A stretch of DNA of 64,000 bases from Opitutus sp. (GTDB taxonomy: Bacteria > Verrucomicrobiota > Verrucomicrobiia > Opitutales > Opitutaceae): NCBI GenBank assembly GCA_013821985.1, contig PNJQ01000003.1, positions 34,760 through 98,759 on the forward strand, given 5' to 3'. Numbering within the stretch: the first letter of the stretch is position 1; every line of letters begins with the position of its first letter. Below the pieces are notes generated by a model that did no database searches, was not told the origin of the DNA, and saw nothing but the letters and a program-made list of their open reading frames with translations. Position numbers and translations under genes: made by a program. Positions 52,811 to 60,839 of this stretch are shown here, piece after piece.

Positions 52811-52910
52811 GTCGCCGTCCCGGTCGGGCCGCCGCGCGTCCACCCGGCGCCGCGACCACTCATCACGGCAAAGTTGCTGAAACAAATCCGCGGCGCATGG
52901 TCTCAAAGCC

Positions 52911-53681
52911 ATGCGCCTTTTCCTTTTCTTATTGTGCGGTGCGGTGTTGCTCGCGACGGGATTCCCGGCCGACGAACCCGAGCTGAATCCCTACGATCCG
53001 CTCGCGGGGGTGCATCCTCCGCTGGCGGCGGCGTTGCGGAAATTCGGGCGCGACGCCGGGCGTTGGGCTTACACGCAGAAGTTCGCGCAGCTCGACAAGG
53101 AGGGGAAGGTGAAGGAATCGTGGGTCGCGCGGTTCGATCCCTCGCAACACTACGACGTGCAGTGGACGCTGATGGAAGAGGACGGTCAGCCGGCGACGGA
53201 GCGGCAGTTGAAAAAATTCCGCAAGCAGCGCGCGAAGCTGGCGAAGGATCGCAAGACGCTCGGCGAGTTGCTCCTCGTGCAGCAGGCGGTCGTCGCCTTC
53301 GAGTCCACGAACGAATTGGTCTATGAGGTGCCGCTGAAGCTCGAGGAGTCGTCGCGGTTCCCGCCGGAGAAATTTCAGGTGTTCGTCACGATCGACCGAC
53401 GAAAGGAAATTCTGAAGCTGGTCGATGTGAAGCTGCGTGAAAACGTTCGCGTCGCCGGCGTGGTTAACGTGAAGAACGCCGATGCGCGGCTCGAGTTCGC
53501 GACCGTGATGCCGGAGCACGATCCCGCGCTGGTGGCCATGTCGGGCGGTGGCACGGCATCGTTGCTATTCATCACCGTCGGCGCGCGGGCGGAGTCGCTG
53601 CGCACGGATTTCCGGCGGGTGACGCCTTACGACGAGCGCTTCAACGTGAAGCTCGGACCGCTCAAGGCGATCGACTTTTGA
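52911..53681 (+). CDS. exported protein of unknown function
   Basis: The product (256 aa) begins with a signal peptide (MRLFLFLLCGAVLLATGFPA) and contains a globular beta-rich domain: FGRDAGRWAYTQKFAQLDKEGKVKESWVARFD, a basic linker (KKFRKQRAKLAKDRKT), FPPEKFQVFVTIDRRKEIL and DARLEFATVMPEHD. It looks like a family of periplasmic lipoprotein-like or outer-membrane-associated proteins, but I do not recognise it. No neighbouring gene suggests a role. Confidence 0.7.
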   Translation: MRLFLFLLCGAVLLATGFPADEPELNPYDPLAGVHPPLAAALRKFGRDAGRWAYTQKFAQLDKEGKVKESWVARFDPSQHYDVQWTLMEEDGQPATERQLKKFRKQRAKLAKDRKTLGELLLVQQAVVAFESTNELVYEVPLKLEESSRFPPEKFQVFVTIDRRKEILKLVDVKLRENVRVAGVVNVKNADARLEFATVMPEHDPALVAMSGGGTASLLFITVGARAESLRTDFRRVTPYDERFNVKLGPLKAIDF

Positions 53682-53862
53682 GTGGGCGCGGGCGGCGCAA
53701 ACGCGGAGCCCGTCGTGCGGCGTTTCGATCCGGCGGTCGTGGCCGCCGGCGTGCCGCCGAAATTGAATGAGCCTGTTCACGGGCGATTCAGACAGAGCAC
53801 GCGCCGATCAAAATTGCTCTCCAGTAAAGGTGGCCTTGTGCCGATGAGAAGCGGACCCCGTC

Positions 53863-54705
53863 ATGAATCTGGGCCGCGAAACCATTGTCTCCCTCGGCAC
53901 GCGTCTGCCTCCGTCGCTCGGCGTGCTCGGCCGCTTGCAATCGTTGCTCGATGATCACGACACCGATCTCGAGGATATCGTGGAGCTCGTGCACATCGAC
54001 CCCGCGCTGACATTTCAGGTCATCAAGCTCGCCAACAGCGCGCTCTACGGATTGCGCAGCCGCTGCGAATCACTCGACGACGCGGTGGCGCGCGTGGGTT
54101 TCGGGGACATTCACCAAATCGTCGGGCTCGCGGTGTCGCGCCAGAGCTTTCAGGGCGAACTGGCGGTTTACGACATCGCGGGCGGTCGGCTGTGGGAAAA
54201 CGCGGTCGCGGCGGCCACGCTTGCGTCAGCATTTGCCGAACTGAGCGGAGCGGATCCGCGCAACGCCTACGCCACCGGTTTGCTGCGCAACATCGGCAAG
54301 GTCGTGCTCAATAATTATGCGCCGCACGTCCGGTATCCCGGTGAAGGTGTCGCGTCCGACGTTCATGCTTGGGAAAAACACCAGCACGGTTTCAGCGCGG
54401 CGGAAGTTTCGGCGGTATTGCTCGAGCATTGGCGGTTTCCGCCGGAGATGGTCGGCGCCGTGTGCACGCACCGCTCTCCGCAGGACGGCGCGGAATTCGT
54501 ATCCGGTGCGGCGCGACTGCACCTCGCCTGCAGCGTGCTCGCCGAGTGGGGCTGTTATTTGCCCGGAGAATCGACCGGCTGGCAGCGCGACGACGCGATG
54601 TTGGAATGCGCGGGAATTTCCGGCGATCAAGTCGAGGGCGCGATCGAGCGCGCGCGGGCACAGTTCGCCAAGTTCGCGCTGCTCGAGTGGTCGCACGCGG
54701 CGTAA
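53863..54705 (+). CDS. HDOD-domain protein
   Basis: The product (280 aa) is a single HDOD domain, an HD-superfamily-related helical fold used in signalling, often in cyclic-di-GMP or stress pathways. IDPALTFQVIKLANSALYG and the VARVGFGDIHQIVGLAVS helix match the family. The place of the HD metal pair shows GLLRNIGKVVLNNY, so catalysis is not expected and a scaffold role fits. It ends 57 bases before the coiled-coil gene on the opposite strand; a bidirectional hairpin lies between. Confidence 0.88.
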   Translation: MNLGRETIVSLGTRLPPSLGVLGRLQSLLDDHDTDLEDIVELVHIDPALTFQVIKLANSALYGLRSRCESLDDAVARVGFGDIHQIVGLAVSRQSFQGELAVYDIAGGRLWENAVAAATLASAFAELSGADPRNAYATGLLRNIGKVVLNNYAPHVRYPGEGVASDVHAWEKHQHGFSAAEVSAVLLEHWRFPPEMVGAVCTHRSPQDGAEFVSGAARLHLACSVLAEWGCYLPGESTGWQRDDAMLECAGISGDQVEGAIERARAQFAKFALLEWSHAA

Positions 54706-54734
54706 AAAAAACGCCCCGGCATGCGGTCGGGGCG
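54704..54734 (-). terminator. rho-independent terminator of the coiled-coil gene
   Basis: On the minus strand: CGCCCCG-ACCGCATGC-CGGGGCG followed by TTTTTTTT. It overlaps the last codon of the HDOD gene on the other strand. Confidence 0.85.
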
Positions 54735-54761
54735 GAAGCAAAGCGGCGAAGCGGCGGCGGC

Positions 54762-56207
54762 TCACTTTTTGCCGGTGAGCTGGAAGTAGAGCTGCTGCTG
54801 TGAGCCGCGGTTCATGCCCAGGATGCCGTCGATGAGCGCGTTCAACTGCGCGTTGACGACTCCTCCGGGCAATGTGACCGGTCCAAACGCATTGCCGAAC
54901 GCGCTGGTGAGGCGCGTGAGGCTGGACGACACGCCGACGAGATTGGCGTTGAGGGCCGAGATCTGCGTCTGGGCGGCCGCGAGCTCGCTGCGCAGGCTGG
55001 TGATCGTGTCGTCGCGGGCCGCGATGGTGGCGTTGGCATGGGCCAGCGACGACTGTAGCGCCGCAATCTCGGCGACGCGGGCTGCGAGATTGGTGTTGGC
55101 TGCGGTGAGGTCGGACTGGAGGCCGGCGATGATCGCGTCGCGCGCCGCGATGGCATTGGCGGCGTTGCGGAGGTTCGCCTGCAGAGTGGCGATCGTGGCC
55201 TCCCGTGTGGCGATCGTGCTTTGGAGTGCCGCGATCTGGTTCTGCAGGTTGACGATATGCGCGTTGGCGGCTGCGAGCTGTTGCTGAAGTTGCGCGATGG
55301 CTGCTTCGCGCGCGGTCACGGTGGACTGCAGCGAGGCGACCTGAGCCTCGAGGGTTGCGATGCGATTGAGAGCGAGGGCGAGTTGTTGTTCGAGCGCGGT
55401 CTTTTCCGCGGTCAGCTGCGTGATTGCGGCATCGCGCGCAGCGATGGTTTGATTCGCGGCGGTGAGCTGGGCCTGGAGATTTGTGATGTCCGCTTGCAGC
55501 GCGGATTTCTCCGCCTGCAGGGCGGCGATTTGGGCGTTGGCCGCGGCGAGCTGGTTCTGGCACGCAACGATCTGCTGGTTGAGCTGCACGTTCTCCTGAT
55601 TGAGCAAGCTGGCCGATTGCTGCGCGGCGGTGAGCTGCCCTTGCAGCGACGCCACCTGCGTTTCCAGGGCTGCGATCCGGTTGACCAGCAGACCGAGGTC
55701 GCCATTCACGACCAACGTGGTCGAAACGTTCCAATCACGGGCTTCGGTCGTGGTCCATTGGCGCATGCGGGTCGGCTGGCCGGTGATTGTTGTCGGCGGG
55801 GTCAGGCCGGAAAACACGTCGAGAGTGTCCCAGAAAACATCAATCTCGTGATAGCCGCTTGCCGTGTGAAAGACGAAGATGAGCCAGTCGGAGTTGCCGT
55901 AATTATCGAGCACGTAGAAATAGCTCCCATTGCCGTCGGCCGTCGCCTGCTCGACCACTTGGCCGTCAGCGATGCGGCGCATGGTGTAGCCGCCGCTCGT
56001 GATCGCCCGCGGAGAGAATTCCGGATAACCGGAGTCCGAATAAACGCGGTAGCCGTATTGGTCCCAAAAGAACGCGTGGTCATCGATGGTGAATGACGCG
56101 GTGAGACGATGCACGCCGTCACTGCCGGACAACGTGTAGGTGGTGAGGGTTGCCGATGCCTCGAGCGCAGCCACAGCGAAGATGGCGGTGAGAATCCAGC
56201 GGAGCAT
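54762..56207 (-). CDS. exported coiled-coil protein with 21-residue repeats
   Basis: The product (481 aa) starts MLRWILTAIFAVAALEASAT, a signal peptide. Residues about 20-165 form a beta-rich domain (TLSGSDGVHRLTASFTIDD, GYPEFSPRAITSGG). Residues about 175-425 are one long Ala/Gln-rich coiled coil; from about residue 290 it is built of 21-residue units such as IAARDAIIAGLQSDLTAAN, three heptads each. A short globular tail ends FQLTGKK. Probably an extracellular or cell-envelope fibre or spacer. The ORF-track start adds 45 residues without support. Confidence 0.8.
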   Translation of the reverse strand: MLRWILTAIFAVAALEASATLTTYTLSGSDGVHRLTASFTIDDHAFFWDQYGYRVYSDSGYPEFSPRAITSGGYTMRRIADGQVVEQATADGNGSYFYVLDNYGNSDWLIFVFHTASGYHEIDVFWDTLDVFSGLTPPTTITGQPTRMRQWTTTEARDWNVSTTLVVNGDLGLLVNRIAALETQVASLQGQLTAAQQSASLLNQENVQLNQQIVACQNQLAAANAQIAALQAEKSALQADITNLQAQLTAANQTIAARDAAITQLTAEKTALEQQLALALNRIATLEAQVASLQSTVTAREAAIAQLQQQLAAANAHIVNLQNQIAALQSTIATREATIATLQANLRNAANAIAARDAIIAGLQSDLTAANTNLAARVAEIAALQSSLAHANATIAARDDTITSLRSELAAAQTQISALNANLVGVSSSLTRLTSAFGNAFGPVTLPGGVVNAQLNALIDGILGMNRGSQQQLYFQLTGKK

Positions 56208-56441
56208 GGACGACAAGTGCAGGGAGGTGCCGATTGGAGCGCTTCCCGTGGAATGACAGGGAGTATACATTTGGGTAGTCGGCCCCCGGCGCCCATCGTC
56301 GGAAGCCGCCGCCAGCATGCCGTGCGGCAGCCGATGCCACAATTCCGGCGGGCCGCTCCCGTGGCTTTAGCAGCGCCGGGATTATGCCAAAACGAATCAG
56401 CTGCGCTACTCCGCGCGCCGGCGCAGTGAAGCGATGCGCAG

Positions 56442-56945
56442 TCAGGTGGGGTTCGCGGCGAGCGCGATGGTAATCACGGAATAGGCGAACAGCGCGACCA
56501 TCGCCACGGCAAACGCCGCCCGCACGACGGTGCTGACGAGAAAGCCGAGCGCGGCACCAAGGCCGGATTTAAGCGCTTCGCCGTGCGTGCGCTTTCCCAC
56601 GAGTTTCTCCGCGGCGAAGGCTCCGACGATCGTGCTCAGCAACAGCGCGGGGAGCGAAAAGAACATGCCGACCAGCGCCCCGCCGCCGGCGCCGGTCATG
56701 CCCCACTTCGATCCGCCGAGCAGCCGCGCGCCCAGGAGCGTGCAGGCGAAATCGGCCAGGACGGAAAAAATCCAGAAGACGCCGATCCAGACGACTGCGG
56801 TGGTGGTAACGGTGGCGGGGAGAAAAAATTTGTGCAGCAGCACGCCGACGAAAATCAATGTCGTGCCGGGCAGCAGCGGCACGACCGATCCGACGAGACC
56901 GACGAGAATGAGTAGAATGGTGAGCGTCCAATAGACGTATTGCAC
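56442..56945 (-). CDS. DUF456-family small membrane protein
   Basis: The product (167 aa from GTG at 56945) is a hydrophobic protein with about four helices, a Gly-rich region (GGSKWGMTGAGGGALVGMFFSLPALLLS), and the LVGSVVPLLPGTTLIFVGVLL stretch typical of DUF456. Members are small inner-membrane proteins of unknown function. The longer ORF-track form (280 aa) starts with a basic stretch that reads like non-coding sequence; the true start is uncertain. It diverges from the DUF485/ActP operon. Confidence 0.75.
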   Translation of the reverse strand: MQYVYWTLTILLILVGLVGSVVPLLPGTTLIFVGVLLHKFFLPATVTTTAVVWIGVFWIFSVLADFACTLLGARLLGGSKWGMTGAGGGALVGMFFSLPALLLSTIVGAFAAEKLVGKRTHGEALKSGLGAALGFLVSTVVRAAFAVAMVALFAYSVITIALAANPT

Positions 56946-57171
56946 GCCGGTCAGCGTGTGCAGGGCGGCGGCGGAGGCAAACGCGGGCTCGCGATGCGGA
57001 AAGGAAGCCGGGGATTCCACGGGACCCCGGCATATCTGGAAGCCGCGGTGCGTGCCCCCGCGTTGAGCGCGGCGCTCGGGAGCAGCGCTCTCCACTCCGG
57101 AAACCCACGATCCAGCGGTAAGACGAACATCGGTGTTGTCTCGCGGAGGCACGTGCGCAGTCTGCCGCCCC

Positions 57172-57486
57172 ATGCCGTCTCCGATACCCCACGACGACGC
57201 GGTGCACAGCGAAGCGTTCCTGCACACGCTGATGCGCCGGCAACTGAAGCTCTCGATCACGTGTGCCGCGGCGTTTCTCGTCATGCTGTTCGGCTTGCCG
57301 CTCGCGAATTATTTCGCGCCGGCGCTGATGGCGACGCGCGTCGCGGGCTTCACGTTAAGCTGGCTGCTCGTGGGCGTGCTGTCCTTCCCCGCGGTGTGGA
57401 TCATCTCGTGGTATTTTATTCGCCGCTCGATCTGGCTCGAACAGGACGAGGTTGAGCAGGTGAAGAAGGGGAGGGCGGAGCAATGA
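57172..57486 (+). CDS. DUF485-family small membrane protein
   Basis: The product (104 aa) has two membrane helices and the family pattern LHTLMRRQLKLSITCAAAFLVMLFGLPL and FTLSWLLVGVLSFPAVWIISWYF. In many bacteria a DUF485 protein (YjcH in E. coli) is encoded just before the acetate symporter ActP, as here. Its gene overlaps the next by four bases (ATGA), showing tight translational coupling. The helper role is known from context only. Confidence 0.88.
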   Translation: MPSPIPHDDAVHSEAFLHTLMRRQLKLSITCAAAFLVMLFGLPLANYFAPALMATRVAGFTLSWLLVGVLSFPAVWIISWYFIRRSIWLEQDEVEQVKKGRAEQ

Positions 57487-59243
57487 GTGGGTTGCCTTTT
57501 TTCTTCGCGGCGGGCGGACTGTTCGGCGGCGTCGATCCGTGGATCTTCGGTTTCTCGTTCGTCACGGTCGTGGTGACGGTGTGGATGGGTTTTCGCTCGG
57601 CGAAGACTTCGAAGACGGCGAGCGACTTCTTCGTGGCGGGGCGTTCGGTGTCAGTCGGCTGGAACGCGTCGGCCATCTCCGGCGAGTATTTGTCCGCGGC
57701 GTCGTTCATGGGGGTGGCGGGCATGGTGATGTCGAGCGGCTACGACGCGTTGTGGTATCCGGTGTGTTACGCGTGCGGGTATTTGTTTTTGCTGCTGTTC
57801 ATCGCGGGTCCGTTGCGTCGGTTCGGCGCCTACACGATCCCGGATTTTGCCGAGGGCCGGTTCGACTCGCCGCTGTTTCGCAAGATCGCGGTGTGCTTCG
57901 TGTTGTTCATCGGATTTTTCTACACGATGCCGCAGATGAAGGGCGCGGGGACGACGCTCGCATATATTTTTCCCGGCATGCCCTACTGGGGCGGCGTCGT
58001 GCTCGTCGGCGCGGTGATCACGTTGAACGTCGCGCTCGGTGGCATGAAGGGCATCACGCTCGTGCAGGCGTTCCAGTATTGGATGAAGATGTTCGCGATC
58101 AGTCTGCCCGTGTTCGTGCTGATGTCGGTTTACGGTTTCTACGGCGCGCACCTCGGGGCGAACGACGGTCGGGTCGAGAAGCTCGCGCGCGCGGGCGAGT
58201 CGGTGTCGATCACCCAGGCAGTGGAGCGCAAGCCGCTGGTCGAAAAAGCTCCGGCGGACACGGCATGGATTTCGCCATTTGGGCCGCTAACCACGAAGGC
58301 GGCGAAGGCGGCAGGTCTCAACGACGAGCAGGCGCGGCCGTATTCGCTGGTTTATACTTACTCGCTCATCATCGCGCTCGTGTGCGGCACGGCCGGATTG
58401 CCGCACATTCTCGTGCGGTTCTACACGAATCCCGACGGCGTCGCCGCGAAACGCACGACGATGTGGGTGATGATTCTCATCGGAATTTTTTATGTCTTTC
58501 CGCCGGTATTCGGCGTCCTCGGGCGGAATCTCGCGCCGGAACTCTATGCGGCGACCGGCGCGAAGGGCACGGACAAGATCGTGCTCGAACTGCCACGCGC
58601 GCTCGGCGGGGTGTGGGGCAGCATTCTCAGCGGCATCACGTGCGCGGGGGCGTTCGCGGCGTTCATGAGCACGTTCAGCGGATTGCTCGTGTCGATGACG
58701 GGCGCGCTGGCGCACGACGTTTACGGCCGGATGTTGCGGCCGCAGGCAACGCCGGAGCAGCGCATGCGGATGTTCAAGCTTGCGGCGGTGCTCATCGGCG
58801 CGGTGGCGATCGGGCTCGGCACGCAGGTCGAGCAGTTGCAGATCAATTTCATGGTCGGTCAGGCGTTCGCGATCGCCGCCGCGAGCTATTTTCCGCTGCT
58901 GTTCATGAGCGTGTGGTGGCGCGGCATGACGATGGCGGGTGCGGCGACGGGCATGCTCGGCGGCGGACTGGCGGCGCTCGCTTGCACGACGCTGACCAAT
59001 CTCAGCGATCTGCACTACGTCGAGCTCGGCGGATTCTGGAAAGCGAACCCGCTGTTCCGCATCCTGTGCGAACAGCCGGCGATCTGGACGGTGCCACTGG
59101 CGATCACATTGATGATCGTCGTGTCGAAACTCACCGCGCGTGCCGTCCCGGGCGACATTCGCATGAAGATGCTCGTGCTCCACGCGCCGGAAACGCTCGG
59201 GCTGAAACAAGAATACATCCAGGAGCACGGCGGCGCGCATTGA
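57483..59243 (+). CDS. acetate/cation symporter, SSS family (ActP-like)
   Basis: The product (586 aa) is a 13-helix sodium/solute symporter. The segment DFFVAGRSVSVGWNASAISGEYLSAASFMGVAGM carries the family motif for the unwound helix that binds sodium and substrate, and FYTMPQMKGAG, VRFYTNPDG and MWVMILIGIF match ActP. It should take up acetate and similar short acids. It overlaps the DUF485 gene by four bases, the usual YjcH-ActP operon. A cytoplasmic loop at residues about 215-260 is longer than usual (ARAGESVSITQAVERKPLV). Confidence 0.92.
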   Translation: MSGLPFFFAAGGLFGGVDPWIFGFSFVTVVVTVWMGFRSAKTSKTASDFFVAGRSVSVGWNASAISGEYLSAASFMGVAGMVMSSGYDALWYPVCYACGYLFLLLFIAGPLRRFGAYTIPDFAEGRFDSPLFRKIAVCFVLFIGFFYTMPQMKGAGTTLAYIFPGMPYWGGVVLVGAVITLNVALGGMKGITLVQAFQYWMKMFAISLPVFVLMSVYGFYGAHLGANDGRVEKLARAGESVSITQAVERKPLVEKAPADTAWISPFGPLTTKAAKAAGLNDEQARPYSLVYTYSLIIALVCGTAGLPHILVRFYTNPDGVAAKRTTMWVMILIGIFYVFPPVFGVLGRNLAPELYAATGAKGTDKIVLELPRALGGVWGSILSGITCAGAFAAFMSTFSGLLVSMTGALAHDVYGRMLRPQATPEQRMRMFKLAAVLIGAVAIGLGTQVEQLQINFMVGQAFAIAAASYFPLLFMSVWWRGMTMAGAATGMLGGGLAALACTTLTNLSDLHYVELGGFWKANPLFRILCEQPAIWTVPLAITLMIVVSKLTARAVPGDIRMKMLVLHAPETLGLKQEYIQEHGGAH

Positions 59244-59297
59244 CCGGCAATGCGGCTTGCGCCGGCTGGCGCAGGGCGGCTTGCTCGGAACAACACG

Positions 59298-60776
59298 ATG
59301 CGAGGCTGGCTGGCCGATTTTTTCCGGAGTCTGGGTGCGCCGTGGTGGTGGAACACCCGCAAGCTCGTCTTCGTTGTCCGCGGACGACGCGGTCAATGTC
59401 CGTGCCACAATGCCAGCGATTCCGGTGCGCCGGGCGAGACGCGGTGCGAGGCCGTCACGTATTGGCACAGTCCGCGGCGCTTTGCGCGGCGGGTTTGTCC
59501 GCTGCTGCAGGAAAACGCGGCCGGCGAGTGGCGTTGCAGCGCGCGGCCGGAGCAAGTGCGGCCGTTTTGGGGGCGATTGTTTGCGCTCTACGCCCTGCTG
59601 CTCGGCCTCGTCGTGGGATCGGTGGGCGGCGGTTTGTGGCTTACGATGCGGACCGTTGGTTATGAGGTGACGCCGCGGCAGATTTTCTGGCCTGGGGCGT
59701 GGGGCGAACTGGAGGGCGTGCGCGCCCGATTCTTCCGGCGCCAGGCGGAGGAACTGGTGATGGCGGGAAAATATCGTGAGGCGCTGGCCTCGCTGACGCT
59801 CGCTGCGACGATGGCCCCGCGCGATTACGACACGGCCATGATGCTCGCACAGGTGGATCATGTGGCGCGTCCGGAACGGGTGGATTTCATTTATCGGCGG
59901 CTCTACGAAGAGCACCCGGCGCGACGAGATGACACCTCGCGGGCGTGGTTTCGGAGTCTGCTCGCGCGGGGACAGTTGGCGAGTGTGGCGGATTTGGCCT
60001 CGCGCCGACTGGTGGATTCGCCGGCTGAGTGGCGCGTCTGGCTGCATGGCCTGTTGTTTGCGGCGCGGGCGGAAAAGAAATGGGAACCGGTGGAAGCTGT
60101 GGCGGCGAATGAACGCGTGCCGGTCGAGGCCCGCGCGGTGCTGGCCTTCGAGCTGCGGTTGCGGCAGGCCGAATGGTCGGAAGCGAAGACGCTGCTGGTG
60201 AGGGAACCGCTGCCCTCGGAGCCCTACGCGCTGATGCATCGGATCGAGCGGCTGCTCGAATGGGGCGACGCAATGGAGGCGCTTTTCATCCTGCGCGAAA
60301 AGGGCCGGTTGCTGGCCCAAACCGACGCGTTCCGGCTTTTGTTGGCCGCGCACGCGGTGGGCCGCAATCATGTCGCTCGGGAGGCAGACGTGCGCGGGCT
60401 GCTGGCGCGCGAAGGCCAGGAAGGGGAATACGGCCTCCTGCTGGTGGCCCAGCACCTTGTGCGTTATCCGAGCGATGCCTTGCTGGAGCAGGCCCGCGCG
60501 GCGGCGCGGCGATTGGCTTCTTCCGGTGGCGAAGCTTACGCCGAGGCGCTGGCGGCGTTGTATTGTGCGGCAGCCTTGGGCGGGAAGGCCGATTGGCTTT
60601 CGGAGATTAGAGAGCTGACGGCCCCGCGTCATCGGGCGGGGCTGGTCACCGAGCAGCGTCTCGACGAGGCTCTCGCGCGCGGCCGGATTTCACCGGTCGT
60701 GCTGCTCGGTGTGGTGCGGCCACTGTCGCTGGAATTGAATTACTCGGTGCTGGAACGCGCGGTGGCGGGGAATTGA
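59298..60776 (+). CDS. membrane protein with helical-repeat (TPR-like) domain
   Basis: The product (492 aa) has a Cys-rich cytoplasmic head (RGQCPCHNASDSGAPGETRCEAV and RRVCPLLQENAAGEWRCSA) before one membrane helix (LFALYALLLGLVVGSVGGGLW, about residues 90-115), then a long periplasmic or cytoplasmic alpha-helical repeat domain with LVMAGKYREALASLTLAATMAPRDYDTAM. The Cys pairs CPC...C and C...C could bind metal. TPR-like solenoid is inferred from spacing. No function is known. It follows the acetate symporter gene by 54 bp. Confidence 0.72.
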   Translation: MRGWLADFFRSLGAPWWWNTRKLVFVVRGRRGQCPCHNASDSGAPGETRCEAVTYWHSPRRFARRVCPLLQENAAGEWRCSARPEQVRPFWGRLFALYALLLGLVVGSVGGGLWLTMRTVGYEVTPRQIFWPGAWGELEGVRARFFRRQAEELVMAGKYREALASLTLAATMAPRDYDTAMMLAQVDHVARPERVDFIYRRLYEEHPARRDDTSRAWFRSLLARGQLASVADLASRRLVDSPAEWRVWLHGLLFAARAEKKWEPVEAVAANERVPVEARAVLAFELRLRQAEWSEAKTLLVREPLPSEPYALMHRIERLLEWGDAMEALFILREKGRLLAQTDAFRLLLAAHAVGRNHVAREADVRGLLAREGQEGEYGLLLVAQHLVRYPSDALLEQARAAARRLASSGGEAYAEALAALYCAAALGGKADWLSEIRELTAPRHRAGLVTEQRLDEALARGRISPVVLLGVVRPLSLELNYSVLERAVAGN

Positions 60777-60778
60777 GG

Positions 60779-60806
60779 AAAAAAAAGGCACCGCCGCAGC
60801 GGTGCC
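60779..60806 (-). terminator. rho-independent terminator of the Ig-like repeat gene
   Basis: On the minus strand GGCACCGC-TGCG-GCGGTGCC is followed by eight Ts. It lies just downstream of the exported Ig-like protein's stop. Confidence 0.88.
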
Positions 60807-60839
60807 GGAAAATGGATTAGGCAGGGGCGGCGTGCGCCG

